A stretch of 64,000 nucleotides of DNA, taken from positions 1 to 64,000 of the forward strand of contig ML986585.1 of assembly GCA_010094045.1 (NCBI GenBank), written 5' to 3'. A program made the translations under genes and the position numbers. Shown piece after piece: positions 19,901-32,247 of the stretch; the stretch's first letter is position 1, and every line of letters begins with the position of its first letter. The DNA is from Lojkania enalia. Lineage: Eukaryota; Ascomycota; Dothideomycetes; Pleosporales. The notes under the pieces are model-generated. The model had not been told where the DNA came from and did no database searches. It saw nothing but the letters and a program-made list of their open reading frames with translations.

Positions 19901-22900
19901 CACTGGTTCTCAACGATCGGACCTGGGGGTCAGTAGTCAGCATTATAGCGAGACGTCGATAGTTTGGTGGCATTTCAAAGTAGGTACAAGTATATTATTT
20001 ATCATGGAAAGGGGACATCGACTAACCTCTACCCGCTCTCAATGCCTCCTCTATATCCTGTGGATTATATAGACTAACGCCGGCCAAATCATTTTCAGGA
20101 TTCAACGCAAATTGCTCCAACAGCCACAAATAACTCCTCATAAGAATCCCGGTATCCTTCTTGGTATATAAGCTACTCTGTAACTGGAAGCTCACAATCG
20201 CAGGTGCTTCGGCTTCGTCCACAATGGACAGCGTAATGTCATAGGGTGTCTGTCCAACATCATACTGTTCACTGCCCAGACTGCACCCAAAAAGATCTGG
20301 CTTCTCTTGGATTGGTGGCTTATAATCAATGAAAGCTTGAAAAACTGGACTGTATTCCATACTCCTCTCTGGCTTCAATTCTTCGATGAACATATCGAAG
20401 GGAAGCCTAGAATTTGCGAGCGCATTTCGAACTTTTGATTGAGCTTCTTTGATAGCCGCAACGAATTTTTGCTCCCTTTGGTTCTTGAACCGCAGGGGAA
20501 GGATGTTTAGATATAACCCAAGGCTTTCAAGTTCATCTAATTCTGTCCGGTTTGCGTCCGTCATGCCGACGCACATATCATCGATCTTCAAAAAGCGCAT
20601 GATAAGAGTTTTGAAAGCGGCGAGATGGAAATGAAAAGGTGTGATCCGATACTGTGAGCAAACTGCTCTAATTGCCTCAGCTACGTGTGGCTGAATCCTC
20701 TCGTCGATTCTCTCATGTGCATAGCTTGTTTGAGTGGAGCGGCTGCGCACATTCGAGAAAGGTAAGAGAGGAAGGACGGGAGGAAAATCAGGAAACTCTT
20801 TCTTCCAATAGGCGAGCTCTCGTCGCATCTTGCCTTGCTGGAATGCTACACGCTGATGCACAGCATAATCCGGGTACTGTCGAGGGCCCGGACTCAATTG
20901 TACTCCTCGATATGCCTTATCTAAGTCTTTGAGCATAACCTGCAGACTCATAGAATCCATGTTAATGTGGTGGTATCCTAGCACCAGGAAGTGCGATGCC
21001 GAACTTCGTGAGAGTAAAGTTGCCTGTAGTACATCTCCATTCTCGAGGTCGTATTCGTGAGTCTTTAATCGTGCATACTCAACTTCAACGTCCTGCCTAG
21101 ATGAGACGTTGCGATGCTCCAAGCTAACCACTGGCTTCTCGAGTACCTCTTGCATTAACTCCCCGTCGTCGGATTCGATGAATTGGGTCCGTAGAGTGGA
21201 GTGGCGCGATGCAATCTTTTGGAAGGCTAGCTGAAGCCTTGCAATATCAATATCCCCAGTGAGTTCGATCATGAAGGTGATGTTAAATGAGGTCTTATCT
21301 TCGAGCAGAGTGTTTAAGAACCAAAATCTCATTTGTCCGAATGACATGATTTCTTTTCGGTTGGCAACTACGGCAATCGAATCTGACGTTAGGGAGGTGG
21401 GGGTTGAGTTTCCAGCAAGATTCTCGGAGTCTTTGGAGATAGTTGAAGCACTAGAAGAGACAATCAGTGTACTTTGTTCGCTGCTAATTAGATTCTGAGG
21501 GGCGTTATTGTGATTGTTATGTATCTCGTTACTTCTATTCTTCAGATTTGGCGTTAGCTCAGCTGGAAGCTGGTCCATTGACAGCTCAATCATGGCCGAC
21601 ACAGTGGAACCGCCAAGAATTTTTAGCACCGAGATGTCGACCATTAGCTCCTTCAAGAACCATGATCGAATCTCAACAGCCACGAGGGAGTCTATTCCTA
21701 GTTCTTCAGCGCCGGATTCCATATTAGGCGCTCCGTCAAGCTGAAGAATGATTTGCAGTTTGTGTAAGAATGCCTCTACATTATGCATTAGATAAATGTC
21801 TTAGATCCAGGAGTTTGCATACCTTTGATGCTCTTATAAATTTCTTCTACAGTTGTCGCGGCATGAATCGAGGTACGTAGAGGTATCCGAGCAGTTGAAA
21901 TGTCTCGTAAGGCACTAACATCCTTTTGACGAACAACCACGTGATGAAATAGGGGATTCTCGGCATGTTTATCTTGTTCCCCAATTTCCCGCAAGCCGGA
22001 AATGATCTCACCAGGGCCGCCTCCATTGGGTTTTCCAGAGAGAACCGTCTCAGCAAAGAGCAAATGAAAGTCGCGTTCTGACATCATGCGATATCCTGCT
22101 TGAATGACACGCTCTCTTGTGAGTTCGTCAACTTCTCGTGAGAAGTACCCAATACCCATAATGGCACCAATAGCCATGACTGACCCGGCTAAGCCCATTT
22201 TTCGCCTCTGTGCAACGAGTCCGTTAAGGAACATATTCGCTGCTGTATAGTTTGACTGGCCGTGTTGCCCAAAGATAGTAGCGATAGACGATAGCAAAAT
22301 AAAGAAGTCGAGCTTAGTTTCTCGGAAAATTTCGTTCAGGTATCGGCTCCCATCCACCTTAGGTCCCAAAACACGATTCATAATGTCTTCTGTCATATCA
22401 GCAATTGCAGTATCCTGCAAAACCATGGCACCATTAGCAACGCCAGCGATGGGAGGCATTGTCTCGCGAATATTGTCTATCAAGGTCTGTAGTGCTTCTC
22501 GGTTCGTGATGTCGCTAAAGAAAGTGTCAGCTTAGGAAATTCTAACCAAAGGCATCATTTCTAGACATACTTAGTTTCGATACGGACGTCGGCTCCAAGT
22601 TCTCTCGCCTTGTCAAGCCAATCCCCCCCAACAGCTGGCTTTCGGCTTGTTAGCACAATGTACTTGGCCCCCAGGCGAGCCATGTAAAGAGTTAGAGAGC
22701 GCCCTAACTGGCCGGACAATCCAAAGAGAATATATGTTTTGTCCGGTTTAAATGATACTCTAGTGTCGACAGGTTCAACTCCTACGGAGACAATGGGAGC
22801 AGTCCAGTCAATACATTTATTCATACCGTCAACTTCGGAGACTCGGATATTAGCAGCCTCTTGTACCGGGATTGTAGTGGCCCCAATGGAGCTAACAAGT

Positions 22901-25900
22901 TTCTCGTAGGCGCCTTCATGATATGCTGACCCAGCTTTGGTAAGGGAGGGAATTGAACTACCTTCTTGCGCTGGTCTGTAGTATGCCGATTTTATGTAAA
23001 GGTCATCTAGTTTCCATTTAAATACCCCTTTAGGAAGGCTTTGTGAAATGTGATTTCCAATTCCCGTTACCTGTGGCGAGAAATTCACAAAAGACGTCAC
23101 GTCTTTGGGTAGTAACGATTTGACAGTCCGATGGGTTGATCGAGGGTGTATGAAAATTGTCTCGAAGCCTGAAAGTTTTGAGGTGGTTGCGGTTGTAGTG
23201 AGAACTAGTCTTAGATTTTTCTCAGTCGCATGCCCTGCAATGAGCTGAGCAACAGCTTGCGGCGGATCATGGACGAGCAACGTCGTTCGAGGAGGAGTCC
23301 TCCCGACAATGTACCTAGCAAGCAAATCGAGTCCAAAAGCTATAAGTTTCTCTTTCTCGTACATTTCTGGGGCATCGGAAGGAATGGCCCACTTTTCCGG
23401 AATTGTCACTTCCGATGCGAGATCGAACGTGCCGACAATAACCCATTTTCCAGATCCTACAATTGTACCTTTGGCTAGAAAAAGACACGTGTCTGTCGCT
23501 ATTTTGATCGCTAGCGGGGATGAATAGGCTACTCGGACGGACACAAGCCTTTCAGTTTTAGTGTGGGGAGGAACTCTGTTCTGGTGGATTTCTAGGCTTT
23601 TATAACCGGACTTGGTAGGCGTTAGGCATACGGAGGTAGACGGTAGATCTACTAGTTTAGTAATAAATCGTCGCGCGGAATTGTACCTGTCATTAAGCTC
23701 TGATGAAGCAAATAGGCGCGGAACTGTGAGGTAATCTTCGTGAAGTGTGATTTCAGGCTCTGTAGTCCACAACATATTGACACCGCCTTCCTTCTCCCAT
23801 AGGTCAGCGGCTTGTAACCTCAATAGGAATTCAGCAATTCCCGCTGCAGATATTCTTTGGTCTCCTTCGTGATGGAGAAACTGGAGACGTAGATGAGGCA
23901 TTTCGATTGTGAGAGTACGCGCGAACCCCACGATCATTGCCGCATAAGGATCTGAGGACCTTGCACCCTTCGTAATCCAGAGCACACTCCTAGAGATTTC
24001 AAACAGACGCCGCAGCCCATCGAGACGGGCTTGAGTAAAGCACCGAAAGACAGGCTCATCCAAGTCCGTGATGCTAAGAACGGTTGACCCATCATCGATA
24101 TCATGTGCGTAAAGGTTCTCAGCAGTTTCTATGTGAGCAACACGCTCATAAACTGGTTGCAATAGCCCTAGCAGCTCCCCTGTGAGTTTCCGTGATCTTG
24201 AAGTAGCGCCACCTAGAAGAATAAGTTGCTTGGGTGGGGTTTGCAATGCTGGTATTGGGGTCGAAAGAGGTCGATCGAGGAAATCAATTCTTTGGTCCGT
24301 TGCCTTAGCTAATATAACGCTAAAGAGCCACGCGTGAGTATCCACTTCAGGCGTTATCGTGTCGATGCCCGCAAAGCCAGTTTTGCGTAATTCTTCATCC
24401 CAACGGTTCGCAGGCACACATGGATTCAGCTCCCGGTCATCTTTGTGGCCAAGCCACCAACCTGGTAATCCTCCCATAGAAAAGCCTATTCGTATGGCCT
24501 CCGTGTTGGTGATTTCAAGCATAACCAGGTAGCCTCCAGGCTTGAGCAGACGACGGACATTAGCGAGTGTTCTCCCGAGGTTCTCAGTCGCGTGGAGAAC
24601 TAGAGAGCAAACAACGAGGTCAAACGACGCCTCTTTGAACCCTTGAACGATTGGATCTTTCTCAACATCAAGGGTTTTAAACGTCATGTAGTTAATATGG
24701 TCCCTGAAAACTTGCTGTGCTTTTTCAAAAAACCCACTTGAGATGTCGGTATATGTGTACGAGTTGAAGGCTTTGCCTAACTTTTTGATGATTGTTTTGG
24801 TAACTCCACCGGTGCCGGCACCTGAAGCCCACATTAGTCGTTTGAATATTAAATAGGCTCTTTTAGACATACCTATCTCAAGAATGTCCATATTTGCGTA
24901 TCGAAAATTCAGCTGCATCACAGCATTTGTGAGGAAGTCAGTGTACTTGTCTAAGCCTAGTCCTTTGACATAGAAGTCGTTTAGGACGTTCTCATGCATC
25001 ATATGCTCTAGGATTGTTGTTTCGTGACGAATAGTCGCAGCAAGATTTTCGCCCACGGACCTCATAAGTTTGAGATCAATGTTATCTGGCCATCTACTAT
25101 TCCGTGAGCTAATGAAAATAGGCCTTGAAATAATATTTACCTTGCCATTTCGGCGTATATTTCCTCCCTTGTATCATTCTTCCATGATTTGTCGCTATGC
25201 GGTTGTCTCCCCTCATTAATTTCCTTGACATAGAAGTCTGCAAACTTCTTCAGCTGTCCAAAGTGCCACTCTGCAGACTTCCATTCCGCCTCGGTAATAT
25301 CATCCAGTAATTTCCTAAGGTAAAAATAAGCAACCCTTTCGCAGAGAGTGGCTAAATCGTTCTCTTCCTTGGTTGCACGCGCTCCCTGGGTAATCGATCG
25401 GCCATCAGGGAAGGCGGCACCCCAGCGGATATCAAAAAAAAGTCGAGCATCATTTTCCGGAGAACCAGCAGCAAAAGGCACAATCTCAACCCCTTCCAAT
25501 TGCATGATTGTAAGCCCACTACCAGCGCCAGAAATTTCTACGTCTCCCAAGACTGCAGAATTATCAAAGCTAGTGACTGATGCATCTACTGGCAGCAGTA
25601 TATCGGGACTGGCATTCTCTGCCCAAGCCGCTAGGTCTAGTGTGAGGCACTTAATCTTCGTAGGGACATGAAGAGACCATAAGCGATTATCTCCAGGCCA
25701 GCAGAGAGCAAGTATCAATGCTTGAATTGCACAGTCTACAACGGCCGGATGAGCAAGCAACGCGCTTCTCTTGTCGCTAGGAAGCTGCCTTATATAGGCA
25801 GTTCCTGAGTCTGTGGTTCTGCGCATACCTGTCAAAGCTTTGAATTCTCCACTATATTCATACCCTATCGGAAGCAATGACTTGTAGAACGTCTCCGTAT

Positions 25901-28900
25901 CCACGGGCACTGTGTCAACCAATGAAGGTAACCGAGGAGGAAGATGCCCTAGACTTGCGATCCCATATCTGATGAACAATCGTCCGGAACAGAACCTAGC
26001 CAAATCGTCTGAATTTTGGTTCGTCGTACCCTCGAGATGAAAGCGAGCTTCGACTCCGTCGTCGGAAGTAATGTCTATGAGCAGCGTGAACTGGACGTCA
26101 GCAGTCGATTGCTCGCTCTCGAACACTACAGCCTTGCCGATCACAAGGTCGTGCAATTCGAGTAGCTGAATCGATCGACTTCCGGCTAGAAGCCTTGCCG
26201 CTTCGATCGCCATTGAAATGTATCCGGAGCCGGGGAACACAATCTGGCCCTGCAGCTTATGACCATGTAACCATGGAACTTCCCTAGGTGAGAGTACATT
26301 GCGCCAGCGTAGCTCGTGGCTTGATCCGTCGTGGGATAACGTTCCTAGTAGTTCATGAATGGGGAATTCGCGAGTTCTGAAAGCTCTAGATAACCGACTT
26401 TCCATCCAGTATATCCGATCGTGTTCCCAGGCGTAAGTGGGGAGATTCTTGAGGGGTGTAGTTGTGATTCCGGGACACATTGTTTGAGCAAAATCGCCGA
26501 AAGTCAAAAGATCTTCTGGGATATAGGTGAAGGCGAAACCAAGAGAATCTGACAAAGACTCGAAATCGTCTTTTGCCCGTTCCAATGTCCCGCTATATGG
26601 AATTGTACTACCGCTGATATCTTGAATGCTTTGGAGCGCAGGGCCACGAAGCGCAGGATGAGGACCGACTTCAAAGGCCGCGACAAAGGGCTCATTTGCC
26701 TCTAGCGCCGCCTGGATTGCTTGAACGAAGCTCACGCGGCTGGTCATGTTATCACACCAATATTTGGACCGAAGGGACACATCTTCAGGACTCATCTGTT
26801 TTCCGGTGACGCTAGAATACCACACGGTCTTGTTGGTAGGCGGGGTCCGGATTTGAATATGGCACGATTCAAGAGATTGGATATAAGGTCCGCTACAGGG
26901 GAGCATGTGATGGGAGTGATAGGCGGTATCCACTTTCAGCTTTCTGACGAATTTTCCCTCGTCCTTCAAAGCGATTTCAGCTTCCTCTAGTGCTTCAATA
27001 TCTCCAGAAAGGGTAATGCTTGAAGGAGAGTTACAAGCGGCCACTGAAATGCGACCCCGGAGATCGTCTAGTTCGCAGAGTTGCTCTGCATCTTCCAATG
27101 TTGTGCCCACTGCCATCATGCTTCCTTTTTCTCCTAATGAACCGCGTGCAAGCCCGGAATGCACTCCGCGGTAATATGCAATCTTCAGGGCATCGTCGGC
27201 CGACAGAAAACCCGAGGCGTATGCTGCACCAATCTCTCCGGATGAGTGTCCAACGACGGCGTCGAAATGGATCCCTGCAAGCTGCAATATGTCAACTAAT
27301 ATTATTTGAATTACAGTGCAGAGCGGCTGTGAGATTGCAGCTTCGCTCAGCCGGGAAGAGTCGGCATCAGCAAATAGTTCTTTCATGATTGTCCACTCCG
27401 GCCTATCGCGCGGAGGTAGGGTATCGAGAGTATGCTGGAGCCTCTCAACAATAGTCCGAACAAAGGAACTATTCTGGACTAGTTCCCGTCCCATGGCAGG
27501 CCATTGAGCTCCTTGCCCTGTGAACACTCCTAGGAGCTTCGATCGCACGGGGTTATTTGTTGCTTCTGCAAGGGTTTCTGATTTTATTACAGCGGCTTTC
27601 ATCTTGTTAAGGAGGATATCTACGTTGGGCGCTGAAAATGATCGTCGAAAAGGGAATATAGACCTTTTTAGGTTGAGTGTCAGTGCCATTCGCAATAGAT
27701 CAACTGTTTTATTGGCTTCCAAGTATTCTTTGAAGGCTTCAATTGAATTGGCCAATGACTTTTCGGATGTGGCAGAGAAGGTGAAGGGCAGAATGGCTGT
27801 TTTCACGCTAGGTGACAGTTCATCGCGTCGATCCTGTTCGTATGATTCTAGAATAACATGTGCGTTTGTCCCACCAAACCCTGTAGGCCAATTCGTTAGT
27901 ATATAGCCCGATTGATGGTTTCAATTGTTTGGTTCTTACCAAAGCTATTGACACTCGCTCGCTTACTCTGGCCCCGGGGGACTAGTGGCCAGGCCGTAGC
28001 CGATGTGGGAATTTTAAGATTGCTATAGAATGGCGCGATTTTTGGATTGAGTGTATTGAAGAGCAAATTTGGTGGAATAGTGCTATGCTGCATTGCCAAG
28101 GAGGCTTTCATGAGCGCAGCAATACCAGCCGTGCCCTCTGTATGACCGATGACTGTCTTGATAGATCCGACGTATAAAGTGTCATCCATTACATCATTTG
28201 CGCCTTCGTCATTGGATTTACGGAAAAAAGCATTTCGGATGGCTTCTGCTTCGATTGGGTCACCTGCAGGGGTACCAGTCCCATGGGCCTCAAAGAATTG
28301 AGGCCGATCAGATCTTTTAGATAAGTCTAGGCCGGCTTTGGCGTAGGTTTCTCGAATTAACGATTCCTGAGCGATCTGACTAGGCATGGTAATACCCTGC
28401 GTGTGCCCATCTTGGTTGACACCTGACTCACGAATTAAGCATTCGATATGATCGCCGTCTTCCAATGCCTTGCTAAGAGTCTTAAGTACCACCGCTGCGA
28501 CCCCATCACCTCTAGCATAACCGTCAGCATCCGCATCCCACATACGAGAACGACTGCTAGGTGAAAGCATATTGAGCTTATTTTCCGAGATGTATGGTTC
28601 TAGAAGTTGCATTAGGATTACTCTAGATACAATGTATATGTGGGATACCACTTACTCGACCCAATGCAAAGATTGGATCCTGCTGCAATTGCCATTGCAG
28701 CGTCCCCATTCCGCAAAGCTTGCACTGCTTGGTGCACTGCAACGAGAGATGATGAGCAGGCTGTATCGATTGTCATACAAGGCCCGTGCCAGTCAAAGAC
28801 GTAAGAAATCCTGTTCGACATGATGGAGCGCGCCGTAGCAGTGGGGAAATATGTGGGAAGAAAATCGATATCTCGGCTCAAAATATCACCATATTCTTCT

Positions 28901-29292
28901 GACATTAAGCCCACATAGACTGCAGTATTCGATCCTCTTAGACGTGTAATAGACTGTCCGGCACTCTCTAAAGACTCATACACTGTTTCTAGAAGAATGC
29001 GCTGCTGCGGATCCATCGAATGAGCTTCAATGGGCTTAATCTTGAAGAATTGAGCGTCGAAATGACGATAGTCTTCGGCGAGAAGGTAGGATCCGCGAAC
29101 ATTAGTACTTCCATGGTACATGCCATCAGGGTTGTATACCCCATTGGTATTGAAGCGCTCAATTGGTATTTTTTGCAAAACATCTCGCGGCTCGCGGAGG
29201 AGGTCCCATAACTTGGAAGGGGAAGATGCTGCGCCAGGGAAACGGCAACCGCTTCCAATGATGGCAATTGGTTCCTTCTGTCGACTCGCCAT
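16957..29292 (-). CDS. Hybrid polyketide synthase-nonribosomal peptide synthetase
   Basis: Eight exons: 29292-28656, 28599-27940, 27880-25141, 25096-24873, 24821-22571, 22514-21823, 21775-20027 and 19922-16957. They join in frame to 11,919 nt, or 3,972 aa. Domains with approximate residues: KS 6-430 (Cys179 in DTACSSS, later [12 protein letters not shown]); AT 550-870 (GHSSGE, Ser645); DH 935-1230 ([10 protein letters not shown]); C-methyltransferase 1345-1650 (LEIG-AGTGG, split by an intron); degenerate ER; KR to about 2370 (Tyr in SNYTAANMF); ACP (Ser in GIDSLVAVE); condensation (HHINMDS); adenylation ([19 protein letters not shown]); thiolation (HVGGNSMRL); C-terminal SDR-type release domain from about 3640 ([13 protein letters not shown]). 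It makes a C-methylated, reduced polyene, couples it to an amino acid and releases it for Diels-Alder and Knoevenagel or Dieckmann closure. The dead ER explains the separate enoyl reductase. The 25140-25097 intron could also end 12 nt earlier. Confidence 0.92.
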
Positions 29293-29415
29293 GATAGTCA
29301 AAATCACTGACAGGGTATTGATGATTTTCGAAGATAGAGTTGCATAATTAATCAATCAAGCATTCACGACATATGTACAGGATGAACACTTGGAATATTC
29401 AAACACATGATCTTA

Positions 29416-29597
29416 CCGAAGCTGCTGCAAATGTCTCCGACCCAGAGCCGTGATATCTGTCCCCGAAACCAAGACTAAGGGTCCTCGGAAGGCAGGCCAA
29501 GGCCACCATATCCGACTGAGGGAACCGAACTTCCCACAACTCGAATATCTCCCCGAATGGTAGTGCAAATGACACATCTACAGAGTTACCCGTTCGG
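29416..29597. promoter_or_regulatory. TCGG/CCGA cluster in the PKS-NRPS promoter
   Basis: Eight TCGG or CCGA tetranucleotides start at 29416, 29437, 29463, 29485, 29512, 29525, 29553 and 29594; about 1.4 would be expected in 182 bp. They lie 124-305 bp upstream of the PKS-NRPS start, in the 502-bp gap to the next gene. They are the strongest candidate operator for the synthase. Confidence 0.55.
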
Positions 29598-29794
29598 CTG
29601 ACCCACGCTATGAATGGGACGAGATGCTGGCGCTACCAAATCACGTTCTTTACAAACTGTTGGCAATTAGGATGCATATTTGCACTTATTGATTTTCACC
29701 GATTACAAGGTGCATATGAACGATGGGATATTTAACTGTTTTCTGATTTATGCTGATGGTTTCGCATATCCATGAGTAGAGCTATCTGTAGTGA

Positions 29795-30418
29795 CTACCC
29801 TCGACGAGACCAAGCAAATATAATTTGGGCTTTAGCAACCTGATCTCCCTTCCTGCATAACATTCTCCGAGAATGGTAATATTTACCATCAATAAGCACG
29901 AACCCCCACACCACTGTCAAGTCCCAGCCTAATTGATCGTTTGATACACTGACTTTTATATGCTGGGCATCGTTAACTCCATCATTTTCCCCCGAACCGT
30001 GATTCCAGTCCTCCTTTAGCCACTTGTCATCGACTTCGGACAAGTCAGACCACTCGGAGCGCACTTTTACGTTCCCGAATACGGAGTGTGAAAGACTTTG
30101 AATTGAGCCATCCGTCACTAGAACTTCATCTTCTGCTTTAAATCCTCCAGTCATCCGTTTTTCGATGACGATTTTGTGCGTGTCCTTATCGTCCTTCGTA
30201 TGAGTTATGCGCTCAGTGACAGTTATAATTCCAGCTGCCTAAGTTTGAAGTATTCATGGTTAGAGTATTCGGTATGGAATATTGGAGTGTAATACCTGTC
30301 TTTTCCACCATGGGACTCCCTCTAAAGCTAGGACGGGGTCATAATCATCTGAGAGACCTTTATGAGTGACCCAGTCACCTGTCATGTCCTTTAAAGAGAA
30401 TCCTGTTGGTGCAGCCAT
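29795..30418 (-). CDS. Small lipocalin-like cluster protein
   Basis: Exons 30418-30296 and 30238-29795 (intron 57 nt) give 188 aa; an in-frame upstream Met at 30451 would add 11. The pattern suggests a compact beta-barrel: GDWVTHKGLSDDYDPVLALE at the start, then alternating strands (IITVTERITHT, GGFKAEDEVL, VFGNVKVRSEW), a WLKEDW turn, and VVWGFVLIDGKYYHSRRM with RKGDQVAKAQIIF at the end. This matches a fungal lipocalin-like family found as small helper or isomerase proteins in several biosynthetic clusters; I name no specific enzyme. It lies directly upstream of the PKS-NRPS on the same strand and has its own TCGG-rich promoter. Together with the Diels-Alderase it makes two lipocalin-like proteins in one pathway, and it could steer a second cyclisation or an epimerisation. 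That is inference. Confidence 0.7.
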
Positions 30419-30520
30419 TCTATACCATGCTTTAATTCTATGCTGGGGCATTCAAGTATCTTAAATTTTTTTTTTTAATCAATACGGCCAATCTCCATGT
30501 TGAAGATTCGTTGCTTTTCA

Positions 30521-30642
30521 TCGGATTTGGTGGCTTGAAAGTCCGAATCGGCATTATGTACGGCCCAAAATCGGACGACATTCGGTGAGATATTCATGCC
30601 TATAAAAGCTGAGGCCGTGACCAGTGCTGAGAAAGTCTCCGA
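30521..30642. promoter_or_regulatory. TCGG/CCGA cluster upstream of the lipocalin-like gene
   Basis: Six TCGG or CCGA tetranucleotides start at 30521, 30543, 30548, 30571, 30582 and 30639, which is 103-225 bp upstream of the gene start. A 64-codon minus-strand open frame (30475-30669) overlaps them but resembles no family and is treated as chance. Confidence 0.45.
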
Positions 30643-32247
30643 ATAAGAATTATGAATCAGATCATTCAATTCGTTTTCTAGAATACGCTAACACGTGCAT
30701 GGGTAAAGGGATTGGGTTTTTTTGTCCAGCGTGCATACATTCGTGTAAGCTCTCATCAAACATTGGGGGCTGGTAACAACCCTGAAGCCTGCATTCCCAG
30801 ATTTAAAATACTGCCTAGATTCTCTCTCCTACATGGTACAACTGTATACTTGACATCTCTTATTCGCAAGAGCACTGTTACATTCAAAGATTACTTTGCT
30901 CCGAGAAGCGTTCATATGCAAAAGATCTCATCGCTACGTCGCGCCCACAGGCTCATGATGCCATCCTCCAGCGCCTTTAAAGTAGCATCGCTCATGCATA
31001 ATAAGGCCGAATCCAACAGGATCAACACGTTGCACAACAATACGCCATCAGGCCACGAAAAGCACGAATCATGGCTGGGTACTAAGTCTACGGTGTCGAG
31101 ACTGAGCATATAATCTCCTGACACAAATGAGGCATGCAACCGCCGATATCAGGAAGTTGCGCACAAATATCAGCGACTTGTCACTTCTAAAGGCAATTAG
31201 GAGTCCATGGATACTTTCAGTCCATAGGTAATTCGCTGGCTTTATGACATTATTCGCTTAATCTAGCGGTCGTTGTACTAAAAGATAGAAGCCCGGTCTC
31301 CAGGCGACTGGGAGCCTTTAGTTGAATACCAAGGTCCCTTGCAATCCTGTGTGACAGTGGCCCTTAAACAGTGATCCTGGAAGAAAATGAAAAAGGGAGC
31401 ACCAGACGCTTGGCGTGGGTCCCTGATGGCACAGAGTAGGAATTAGCGCGGTCCACGGTTGTACTATTTGCATTCGATACGAATACATCCAAGTGGAGTT
31501 AGCAATTCCCATTCTATGTATAATGCTCAGCCGTCCGAGATTTCGGCGACTTCTAGCTCTCAGCGACTCGGGACTTTAACTATGAGTAGGAGAATTGGAT
31601 TTAGAAATGCACGGTCGGCCGGACTCAGGCCGCAAAATAATACAAGCACAGACAGTGTGGAGACATGAGTGCACTGCCCAGAGCTGGGTCCGGAAAGGCT
31701 ACTGGTTAAAGCGTCTTGCGGCGCAGCCCGGAAGAATTGAGATGTACTTATCCGGTATATTATTTCTGTTGGATGGGTGGAAAAGTCAGCTGCTAGGGTG
31801 GATTCTTTGGTCAGACCAGAAGCCAAGGCTTTGCAAGTGGCTGCAATGTTGCCTCGTGGCGTTCATGTTCCTGGGCCCTGAGGACATGGTCCCGCCTCTG
31901 CGGCGCCACCCGTACAAGTGGGCAACTAAGCGGCCGAAAGGATCTCGACCGCAAGGACTGTTCAAGATTTTTGCTCTGGGTACATTCCTTACTACATGTG
32001 ATTGTATATATATATATAATTTTTTTCTTTTTTTTCTTTTTTTTCTTTTTTTTTTTTTTTTTGAAATACCTTAAATTTGGGGACTCTCGATTTAAAGGTA
32101 GCAATAGCAAAGCTAGATATGATGGGAGCAAGATCTAGAGATATTTTACCCTACGGTAGTCTTATGGTTGGAGATATAAATTTTTAATCAGAATCTAAAT
32201 TTACATCATTCGGCAGTTCCTTTCGAAGTAGACTTATCAATATAGCA
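30643..32247. other. Intergenic region with a T-rich low-complexity tract
   Basis: No supported gene. Open frames at 30712-31113 and 31595-32074 lack family features; the second ends in a run of Phe encoded by the T-tract. A (TA)n run at about 32008-32018 is followed by a T-rich tract at 32020-32062, interrupted only by single C residues. Confidence 0.6.

Noticed and set aside
25109..25140. A 32-nt intron between the DH and methyltransferase exons
   Set aside because: Too short for a typical fungal intron; the next in-phase acceptor gives 44 nt with a plausible branch site. Both keep the frame.
16957..29355. Frame changes and in-frame stops along the PKS-NRPS suggesting a broken gene
   Set aside because: Each break coincides with a GT-AG intron of 44-104 nt that restores conserved motifs; the joined length is divisible by three.
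30475..30669. 64-codon minus-strand open frame as an extra exon of the lipocalin-like gene
   Set aside because: It does not resemble the family N-terminus, and the downstream gene already has a good start.
31595..32074. 159-codon open frame ending in a run of Phe
   Set aside because: The C-terminus is translation of a T-tract and the rest has no recognisable features.
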